DNA of 64,000 nucleotides from assembly GCA_963664365.1 (NCBI GenBank), contig OY761144.1, positions 1,364,001 through 1,428,000 of the forward strand, read 5' to 3'. Source of the DNA: VXRN01 sp963664365 (GTDB lineage Bacteria; Chloroflexota; Dehalococcoidia; Lucifugimonadales; UBA1123). Numbering within the stretch: the stretch's first letter is position 1; each line of letters opens with the position of its first letter. The notes beneath the pieces were generated by a model. That model was not told where the DNA came from. It ran no database searches and was given only the letters and a program-made list of their open reading frames with translations. The position numbers were made by a program, and so were the translations under genes. This document shows, in pieces, positions 8,959-15,633 of the stretch.

Positions 8959-10418
8959 TATTCCGACTTGCCCATCACCCGGACGTGTCCGCGGTGGTAC
9001 TGTTGGTGTCCCTTATCGTAAAGCTGCAACTCTCGCTGCTCCCAGAAGTTCATGATCGGGAACAGCCTGCTGGCCGCCAGGTACACCAGTAGGATGGCGC
9101 CTATGGCCCCGGCCATTATCATGAAGTCCGGAAGTTCCGGCATGACCGTCTTTGGTATGTGGTCCATGTCCAGCGCGTGCTTGTGGAAGCTGGGATTGCC
9201 GATTCCCTCTACGGAGTACGCGGCCACGAACAGCCTGACCCGGTCCAGCAGAGTGCCGATCAGGATGAAGACCGCGATCAGCGGCGGCCCCCAAGTGCTG
9301 TGGCGGACTGGGTTCCACACCAGCGTCCACAGCGGCAGCACGAAAACCAGTACGAACGTCGCCATGAATATCCAGAGGTACGGCCCCGTCATCAGCAACT
9401 CGATTACAGCCTGCTCGCTGGGCTTCTTGCCATACCAGAGCACGTTGAAGCTGGAGAACCAGAACCAGAACCAGAGCAGCGACAGCGCGAACATGAGCTT
9501 GCCGAGTCCCCAGATCTGGTCGAGTCCGATGTAACGCTCGTAGCCGCAGAACTTTCTCAGGACCCATGCGGTCAATACCATAGTCGCGGCGGCGGCCTGC
9601 AGGGAGTTCGCGGCGTGCGTGATCGGGTATAGCGCGTCTATCCAACCGGGCACCAGCGTCATGAGGAAGTCCACGCTGATGAGAAAGTGTACGAAGATCA
9701 GCATCATGAAGTAGAGCGCGCCGAGTATTCCGATGCGGCGCTTTAGCATGTGCCACTGTCCCGAAGTCCCCTGCCATCCGCGCGCCATCCACTTCGACCA
9801 GCGTTGCTGGAACGACCCTTCCGGCGCTCTCTTGGCTATTGAGGCGAAGTCGGGCAGGCTCGAAACCCACACGAGCGCGAGGCCGGTGATGACGAGTCCG
9901 AGGATCGCCGCCGACGCCCAGATGTGGGGCGTGTATGACGGTACGAGATCGGGATGATTCATGTCGAAGAACCAAAGAGACCGCCTGCCGTCGCTGAGTG
10001 GTGGAAGGACCCAGAGCATCGGAATGAACCACAACATGCTAAGCAGTCCGACGACGCTCCAGAGTTCGGCGGCCCTGGATATGGGACGCCGCCAGTGCGA
10101 GTTGGCTATTCTTGGCGCGATGGCGACCATTGGGGCCGCCGACGCGGTGGTGATCATGAAGCTGAACATTGCGACGTAGTAGCCCCAGAGGTACTTGTCG
10201 ACTACGGCGAAACCCTCGCCGAGCTTCATGATGAAGCCGATTATGCCGAGGACCGTCAGGATGCCGAAGACCGCCGCGGCGCGCCAGAAGTTGTCCCCGA
10301 ATCGCAGGTGCTTGGAGACGAGAATGTTCGTCGTCTCCGCCGGCGAGGTCGGCGGTTCCGCTACGCGGGGGTCTATGTGCGCTCCGGCATGGGGCGCGGC
10401 GTGTGCGCTGCTGGCCAT
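8958..10418 (-). CDS. NrfD/PsrC-family membrane subunit, second copy in complex III
   Basis: 486 aa, about ten membrane spans after a hydrophilic N-terminal tail of about 45 residues rich in Ala and His. It shares with the next gene the motif (H)WRRPI(S/T)RAAE and the general plan, so the two are diverged paralogs. In canonical operons (ActABCDEF) the second NrfD-like subunit, ActF, is at the end; here it sits directly after the iron-sulfur gene. It should form the other half of the membrane part, with or without its own quinone site. Start ATG overlaps the stop of the iron-sulfur gene by one base. Confidence 0.82.
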   Translation of the reverse strand: MASSAHAAPHAGAHIDPRVAEPPTSPAETTNILVSKHLRFGDNFWRAAAVFGILTVLGIIGFIMKLGEGFAVVDKYLWGYYVAMFSFMITTASAAPMVAIAPRIANSHWRRPISRAAELWSVVGLLSMLWFIPMLWVLPPLSDGRRSLWFFDMNHPDLVPSYTPHIWASAAILGLVITGLALVWVSSLPDFASIAKRAPEGSFQQRWSKWMARGWQGTSGQWHMLKRRIGILGALYFMMLIFVHFLISVDFLMTLVPGWIDALYPITHAANSLQAAAATMVLTAWVLRKFCGYERYIGLDQIWGLGKLMFALSLLWFWFWFSSFNVLWYGKKPSEQAVIELLMTGPYLWIFMATFVLVFVLPLWTLVWNPVRHSTWGPPLIAVFILIGTLLDRVRLFVAAYSVEGIGNPSFHKHALDMDHIPKTVMPELPDFMIMAGAIGAILLVYLAASRLFPIMNFWEQRELQLYDKGHQQYHRGHVRVMGKSE

Positions 10419-11212
10419 TAGTGGGCGGCTCCCTTGGCCTCTTTATCGACTTTTCTCAAATATATCACGGACGGGTGAGTCCCAAGCTCTTCGAGGATCC
10501 GATACCCTCTGCCTTCCTCAAGCTCTTTCTTGACGATCGCCTGGGCCTTGTTCTTCGGGTCTCTGGGGAACCGTTCGCCCTCCCGCCGCGCGACCAGAAC
10601 TTCGGCCAGGTCTCCGAATACGAGGGTATCGGTCGGGCAGGCGTTGGCGCAGGCCGGACTCATGGCGCGCTCCAACTCCGGGTCTCCGAAGATTGTCTCG
10701 CCGGACTTGTCTCCGTGCTTCTTGACCGCCTCGCGGCCCGTTCGCCGGATGCGCTGAATGCAGAAGGTACACTTCTCCATGATCCCGCGGCTTCGGACGG
10801 TGACGTCCGGATTGAGCTGATTCGTGAGGCTCTCCGGCCACTCGGGTTCCCAGAAGTTGAAGAATCGGGCGTGGTAGGGGCAGCCGTTGGCGCAGAACCG
10901 GGTTCCGATGCAACGGTTATAGACCTGGACGTTCAGCCCCTCGCTGTTGTGATAGGTGGCATAGACGGGGCAGACCGGCTCGCACGGCGCGTCGGCGCAG
11001 TGCTGGCAGAAGATCGGAACGAACCTCGCCTTCACGTCGGGGAACTCGCCCTCCCAGTAGCGCTCGACGCGTATCCACTGGATGGCGCGGCGCTGGTTGA
11101 AGTGCTCCTCTTCGTTGATAGGAATGTTGTTCTCGGCCTGGCAAGCGACCACACAGGCTTGGCAGCCTGTACACTTGTCCAGATCCACTATCATTCCCCA
11201 GCTCTCAGCCAT
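10418..11212 (-). CDS. alternative complex III iron-sulfur subunit (ActB C-terminal half)
   Basis: 264 aa ferredoxin-like protein with four cysteine clusters: CTGCQACVVAC near residue 14, CQHCADAPCEPVCP near 69, CIGTRFCANGCPYHA near 101, and CTFC with CANACP near 147-192. These should hold four Fe-S clusters that carry electrons from the quinol site to the haem subunits. In most alternative complex III operons this domain is fused to the molybdopterin-like domain in one ActB; here it is a separate gene 13 bases downstream of that part. It has no signal peptide, so it may be exported together with its Tat-dependent partner. Confidence 0.88.
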   Translation of the reverse strand: MAESWGMIVDLDKCTGCQACVVACQAENNIPINEEEHFNQRRAIQWIRVERYWEGEFPDVKARFVPIFCQHCADAPCEPVCPVYATYHNSEGLNVQVYNRCIGTRFCANGCPYHARFFNFWEPEWPESLTNQLNPDVTVRSRGIMEKCTFCIQRIRRTGREAVKKHGDKSGETIFGDPELERAMSPACANACPTDTLVFGDLAEVLVARREGERFPRDPKNKAQAIVKKELEEGRGYRILEELGTHPSVIYLRKVDKEAKGAAH

Positions 11213-11225
11213 GTGGCAAGCTCTC

Positions 11226-13487
11226 CTAGCTGTCTTCCTCGGTTATCTCGATGACGCGGTTGTGGTCGTCTCTCGGCAGTTCTGGGACGGTGTTCTCGAA
11301 CTTCGGGACACGTACCCAGTCGTCCATCTTTTCGATATTGACCTTCGTCGCGGCCCACGCGAGCGCGCCGGACTCGGTATCGGTCAGCGTTGACAGTATA
11401 GAGAATACGTTGGCCCCGCGGTCTTTCGCGTATCTCCCCATTGCGCTGTGTCCTTGCCCGAACGGAATCGCGACCGTGCTGGGCGGCACGCCCGGATGCG
11501 GGTAGGCGAGCGCCTCTATCGACCCTCGTGGGGACGTTACCTTGATGACGTCGCCCTCTCGGATGCCGAGGTCTTCGGCAAGCCGCAGGTTGATCTCGAT
11601 CCAGGTCCGCCACGTCGCCGTCGTGATTGGGTCCGGCGTGGCCTGCATCCAGGGGAGATGCGCGCGCTGGCCGTCGCCGAGCCCGGTCTGGCTGAACGGC
11701 GTCAGGTAGTATTCGTACCTGTCCGCTCCCTCGAACTGCGGCTCCTCGTAGTCGGGTAGGGAGGGCGGCGCGTTCGCCGGCGCGGTGTTCGTAGCGTTCA
11801 CGTCCCACCATCCGCCGCGCTGAAGGACTCCGTTCCAGAATCCCCCGAAGCTGGAAGCGTTCACCGAACCCCTTCCGAGCGCGAACAGCTTTTGGGCGTC
11901 GGCCTGAAGAACCTCCTTGAACGTCTCGCCGCCAAGCTCTAGGTCGAGATTCAAGCCCTGCGACAGAGTCAGGAGAACGTCCGCGAAGCCGCGCGTTCCA
12001 AGCTCCGAGCCGCGATTTTCGAAGAATGGCCTGACGACCGGCTGCTGGAATCCGACGATCTCATAGCCCGGTCCGAAGTCCGGGGCGTCGCTGCCCCAGT
12101 CCTCCAACGGCGAGTGCCGCGGCAGCACGAGGTCGGACATGGCGGTCGTGTCGTCCATGATGTCGCTGAAACTGGCGATGAACGGTACGTCGTATGAGGC
12201 GTCCATGATGTCCACGGATGCCGGCAGGCCGTAGAACGGGTCGGCGCCGCTGATCATAAGCGTGCTGACGCGCCCGGCTCTCATGTCGGCGACGACTTCC
12301 TGCCATTCGGCAAACGTGCCCGCCGCCATTGGCGCGGCGATGCTTTCGAGCGGCGGCGGCGGGTTGAGTATCACCCCACCCGTCTCCCTGACGCTGCTGA
12401 CAAGGTGGTTCAAAGAGTATATGGCGATGAGGTTGGAAAGCCCGTTGGTGTGCGCCCCCGCGGACCCTCCGCCGATTGCCAGCGATGGCCCTTTCGTGCC
12501 GAACTCGTGGGCGATCTCTCTGATCTTATCCGCGGACACGCCGACCCTGCCGGAAACGGATTCGGGCGAAAATTGTGACATGGCGTCGGGGTTTCCTGCG
12601 GTGAGCGCGACGACGGCGTCCGAGTTCGCCAGGTCTTCCTCGATCAGCGCCTGGGCGATGCTGAGGGCCAGAAGTCCCTCCATGCCCGGGTTGACCGGTA
12701 CCCACTTGTCGGCGTTCGCCGCGGTCATGGAGAAGCGCGAGTCAACATGATAATGGGTTCCGCGCTCTCGGTCGCCCTGTCGGAACTGGCCGTAGCCTCT
12801 GCCGTATCGGACGGGCGACCCCCAGGTGTTGAGGAAGTCCGCGCCGAAAGACAGCAGGATCCCGGTGTTCTCGAGATCGAAGTCGGGCATCCTGTCCTGG
12901 TCGAACACCGTCTTGACCGCGCGCTTCAGGTTCGCGCTTTCTATCGGTTCGTAAGTCAAATATCTCCCGCCGAACTTTTCGGCGAACCGCTGGGCGACCG
13001 CGCCCGCGTGTCCTCCGAGCGGATTGGTCGCCAAGACGACGCTGGTCTGCCTTCGCTCGGTCTGGAGGTTCTGGAGGTGGAAGGTGAGCCTGCCGATGGC
13101 GTCCGTCCAGCTAATCTCCTCGAACTGCCCTGCGCCGCGCTCTCCGGCGCGGACCAGCGGCCCGCGTATGCGGTCCGGGTTGTAGAGCGCCTGAAGGCTC
13201 GCCTCGCAGCGCGCGCTGTGCTTGCCCACGTTCACCGGGTAGTCAACGTTGCCTTCGATCTTCTTGGCGCGCCCTTCCATTACTCGGACCACCACGCCCT
13301 CGCTCGTGCCGCACTCGCGGCATAGCGTGGCGTACCAGTTGTCGCGCCCGGACACCAAGTCCTCGGGCATCCGTATCGAGGACTGGACGAGGAGTTCGTC
13401 TTCCGGAACGCCGCAGGCGGCGAACAGCACCGCGGCCCCGGCGGAGCCGCCCGTGAGTGTCAGGAACTGTCTTCTTGTCAGGGCCAT
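11226..13487 (-). CDS. actB: alternative complex III subunit ActB, molybdopterin-oxidoreductase-like half
   Basis: 753 aa. A twin-arginine signal (RRQFLTLTGG) at residues 5-14 followed by AAVLFAACG marks export in folded form, possibly with lipid attachment. The body is that of the complex iron-sulfur molybdoenzyme family: LCRECGTSEGVVVRVMEG near residue 55, then GKHSARCEASLQALYNPDR, and a C-terminal dinucleotide-binding-like domain. In alternative complex III this domain has lost the molybdenum cofactor and is structural. Only part of the usual N-terminal four-cysteine cluster remains. It follows actA by 15 bases. Confidence 0.88.
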   Translation of the reverse strand: MALTRRQFLTLTGGSAGAAVLFAACGVPEDELLVQSSIRMPEDLVSGRDNWYATLCRECGTSEGVVVRVMEGRAKKIEGNVDYPVNVGKHSARCEASLQALYNPDRIRGPLVRAGERGAGQFEEISWTDAIGRLTFHLQNLQTERRQTSVVLATNPLGGHAGAVAQRFAEKFGGRYLTYEPIESANLKRAVKTVFDQDRMPDFDLENTGILLSFGADFLNTWGSPVRYGRGYGQFRQGDRERGTHYHVDSRFSMTAANADKWVPVNPGMEGLLALSIAQALIEEDLANSDAVVALTAGNPDAMSQFSPESVSGRVGVSADKIREIAHEFGTKGPSLAIGGGSAGAHTNGLSNLIAIYSLNHLVSSVRETGGVILNPPPPLESIAAPMAAGTFAEWQEVVADMRAGRVSTLMISGADPFYGLPASVDIMDASYDVPFIASFSDIMDDTTAMSDLVLPRHSPLEDWGSDAPDFGPGYEIVGFQQPVVRPFFENRGSELGTRGFADVLLTLSQGLNLDLELGGETFKEVLQADAQKLFALGRGSVNASSFGGFWNGVLQRGGWWDVNATNTAPANAPPSLPDYEEPQFEGADRYEYYLTPFSQTGLGDGQRAHLPWMQATPDPITTATWRTWIEINLRLAEDLGIREGDVIKVTSPRGSIEALAYPHPGVPPSTVAIPFGQGHSAMGRYAKDRGANVFSILSTLTDTESGALAWAATKVNIEKMDDWVRVPKFENTVPELPRDDHNRVIEITEEDS

Positions 13488-13502
13488 TTCCGGTCTATGT
13501 TC

Positions 13503-14120
13503 CTAGTAGTGGCAAGTTGTGCAGTCGGTCGGAGCGCTGTTGTCGCGGTGGCAATCGACACAGTCGCTCATCTTCAGAGTCCGCACCTGGCGGACCTTCT
13601 CCATGGAGCCGACGTCGCCGTGGCAGGTCGAGCAGGTCGCCGACGGCTCGACGCCGTCTCTCTCTGAGAAGAACTTGATGTGCGCCTCGTGGACGAAGTG
13701 AACGTGGTCCGGGACGCGATGGACGCGCACCCAGTCTATGGCGTCGCCGTCTGAGAAGGAGTCGCGCAGTTTCTTGATCTCCGCCTGGGCCGTCTCGGTC
13801 GATCCGGCGACCGCCTGGTGACAGGTCATGCACAGCGCGGCGGACGGGATCGTGGCTTCGGCAGACTTCGTCACCTCGCGGTGGCAGAAGGTGCAGTCCA
13901 GCCCCAATACCTCGACGTGCGTAGTGTGCGGGAAGGCTATCGGCTGCTCCGGCCCCTCGTCCGATCCGAATATGACCGGCGTTCCGAACCACGCCGAGAT
14001 TACCCACGTCAGGCCGATCACGACGACGACCGCAGTCACTAGGCCGCCAAAGCCCAGCGCGGCGGTCAGGAACATCTGCCGTCCGGTGGGTTTCTTTATC
14101 TGAAAGTCGCCTGGTATCAA
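13503..14120 (-). CDS. actA: alternative complex III subunit ActA, pentahaem cytochrome c
   Basis: 205 aa with one N-terminal membrane anchor (about residues 18-42) and five CxxCH haem c sites (CTFCH, CMTCH, CSTCH, CVDCH, CTTCH), the last right at the C-terminus. This is the expected count for ActA, which takes electrons from the Fe-S subunit and passes them between haems on the outer face. The start is taken as TTG at 14120. It is the first canonical gene of the operon; a small membrane-protein gene lies 46 bases upstream. Confidence 0.9.
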   Translation of the reverse strand: MIPGDFQIKKPTGRQMFLTAALGFGGLVTAVVVVIGLTWVISAWFGTPVIFGSDEGPEQPIAFPHTTHVEVLGLDCTFCHREVTKSAEATIPSAALCMTCHQAVAGSTETAQAEIKKLRDSFSDGDAIDWVRVHRVPDHVHFVHEAHIKFFSERDGVEPSATCSTCHGDVGSMEKVRQVRTLKMSDCVDCHRDNSAPTDCTTCHY

Positions 14121-14166
14121 CTAGCAGCAGTCCTGGGAACGTTGATCTGGGGGCCTGAGTCCAACC

Positions 14167-14472
14167 CTATATCCAGTAGTCGGGCCAGAAGTTGCGCAGG
14201 ACGTCCGCGTAGTCTATCGCCCTGCTGATGAAGAACATGGCCGCGGCGAAACTCACCACGGCGAGCGCGTAGAATACGGGCCTTGCCTTGCTCCACGAGG
14301 CCGGCACGTGACCGGACGACACGAAGGATGGGAGCATGATGTGGCCCAAGATCATGTTGGATGCGAAAATGATTACGAACAGAACGGCAAGCCAGAGACT
14401 TTGGAGGAGCTGCCCCAATTCTCTCCAACTGGCCGCGCCAATTACACCTGGGTCGATTGTTATTGGGTCCAT
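14167..14472 (-). CDS. small membrane protein leading the complex III operon
   Basis: 101 aa with two clear hydrophobic spans (about 26-46 and 68-86) and the end DVLRNFWPDYWI. It begins with ATG at 14472 about 60 bases after a strong promoter and is the first gene of the act operon. It may be an accessory subunit or assembly factor of the complex, in the position where extra small Act subunits sometimes occur, but I do not recognise it by sequence. Confidence 0.6.
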   Translation of the reverse strand: MDPITIDPGVIGAASWRELGQLLQSLWLAVLFVIIFASNMILGHIMLPSFVSSGHVPASWSKARPVFYALAVVSFAAAMFFISRAIDYADVLRNFWPDYWI

Positions 14473-14537
14473 GCGGTCGGCGCTTGTCGGACTCCGGTTT
14501 GTGCCTAAGAAAGCCGCCCTGATTCAGGCTGCTGACG

Positions 14538-14566
14538 ATTATCACACCGCCTTTGTGGGGTGTCAA
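14538..14566 (-). promoter_or_regulatory. main promoter of the complex III operon
   Basis: On the minus strand TTGACA (plus 14561-14566) and GATAAT (plus 14538-14543) are separated by exactly 17 bases. The expected start is near 14531, giving a leader of about 60 bases. Confidence 0.75.
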
Positions 14567-14606
14567 GATCAGCCCGGCGAAGTTGACCGCCGTGGCTGTT
14601 GTGAAA

Positions 14607-14634
14607 ATTATCACGTTTGGGTTCGGGGTGTCAA
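14607..14634 (-). promoter_or_regulatory. second, upstream promoter of the complex III operon
   Basis: A second TTGACA (plus 14629-14634) and GATAAT (plus 14607-14612), spacer 16, lies about 70 bases upstream of the first. Both promoters share TTGACACCCC at the -35 side and GTGATAAT at the -10 side, as if duplicated. Confidence 0.6.
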
Positions 14635-14652
14635 GAAAAATGTGTGACTGAG

Positions 14653-14889
14653 CCTGTCCCAGTTTTGTCGGCCCACTTGGGAGCGCGGGCGTCTCGCCCG
14701 CAACGCCTGATACCGAAATCCGCCGCCAAGTCCCCAGATGTCCGTAGGGGAGTCCCTCGTGGGCGCCCACACCCGTCACTCCGGCGAAGGCATGTCCCGC
14801 ACTCCGATGCGGGAGCCCGTCCCGTACCCCGATACGGGGTCGGAATCCGGCGGTAGGGCGCAGAGCGCTGCCTACTAATATGAGACAGG
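14653..14889. repeat. inverted-repeat element, longer copy
   Basis: It begins with CCTGTCCCAG and the first 49 bases match exactly the element at 15423-15505. The right edge CCTACTAATATGAGACAGG resembles the inverted right edge of that element with mismatches. The interior (14702-14870) is extra and includes a CCCCGATACGGGG palindrome. The stop codon of the 145-aa protein gene lies in the right edge. Confidence 0.55.
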
Positions 14890-15312
14890 TTCGTCGGAGT
14901 CGTTTCCGTTGCGACGGAGTTTGCGCTCGACTTCCCTGCGGGTGTCCTCGTCGAGGTGGGCTAGGACTTCGTCGAGGGCTTCTGCGCGGCCCTGAGCGCG
15001 GCCCTGAGCGCGGCCTTCTGCGCGGCCCTCGGCACGTCCCTCGGCATGTCCCTCTGCACGTCCCTCGGCCAAGCCTTCTCGATAGCGTCTCTTTTCGTAT
15101 CTTTCAGCAAGCATTTTCCACCCCTCGATTAGAATGTAGGTGAAAGCCCCGGACGCCACCACTACCGACTCCATCCCGTTCAGGATGGCGCGGACGGTTT
15201 CCGCAAAGCTGTCCGCGCCCGCGTGGTGGACCTCAATCCAAGCGACGACGCTCAGGCCGGTCAGCGATAGGATGAGGAACAGGATTATGTACGATGTCTC
15301 ACGGGGCAGCAT
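14875..15312 (-). CDS. small membrane protein with EGRA repeat tail
   Basis: 145 aa: two hydrophobic spans (about residues 8-26 and 48-66), then a highly charged helix with repeated (A)EGRAEGRA/QGRA units (about 80-112), and a charged end. The repeat is visible in DNA as alternating GCGCGGCC-type units. Low-complexity tails like this often form a long helix or coiled coil. Function unknown. It is flanked on both sides by inverted-repeat elements, with its stop codon inside one of them. Confidence 0.6.
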   Translation of the reverse strand: MLPRETSYIILFLILSLTGLSVVAWIEVHHAGADSFAETVRAILNGMESVVVASGAFTYILIEGWKMLAERYEKRRYREGLAEGRAEGHAEGRAEGRAEGRAQGRAQGRAEALDEVLAHLDEDTRREVERKLRRNGNDSDEPVSY

Positions 15313-15633
15313 CTACTGTGGACGTGACTCCTGCCGTACTCGTTGCGCAACCTCAGCCTATTTCCTAAAGTCAAGGTTACATCGGCTCAGTGTGGGCGTC
15401 AAGGTCAGTTGCCGGCGTCGGACCTGTCCCAGTTTTGTCGGCCCACTTGGGAGCGCGGGCGTCTCGCCCGCCGGAGTTGAGCGCCACTTACTAATCTGGG
15501 ACAGGCTCAGCCTGCTAACGCAGTGTGTCACTGATCCCTCGGCATTTGCTAGACTGCTAGTATCCGGGTACGCGCCGAGCGCCGCTCGACCAGAACCTAA
15601 TACACACCTTCGGCAAACCCAAGGAGGGTGAAC
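15313..15633. other. intergenic region holding an inverted-repeat element
   Basis: Apart from the 83-bp element at 15423-15505 and the ribosome site AAGGAGG (15621-15627) of the spondin-repeat gene, I see no gene here. TAGTAT near 15558-15563 could be a -10 box for the downstream gene but no good -35 box is visible. Confidence 0.5.
15423..15505. repeat. 83-bp element with perfect 10-bp terminal inverted repeats
   Basis: It starts with CCTGTCCCAG (15423-15432) and ends with the exact reverse complement CTGGGACAGG (15496-15505), with an inner GCGGGCG/CGCCCGC palindrome (about 15455-15472). It has no coding capacity and resembles a miniature inverted-repeat or REP-like element. A related copy lies at 14653-14889. 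Confidence 0.7.
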
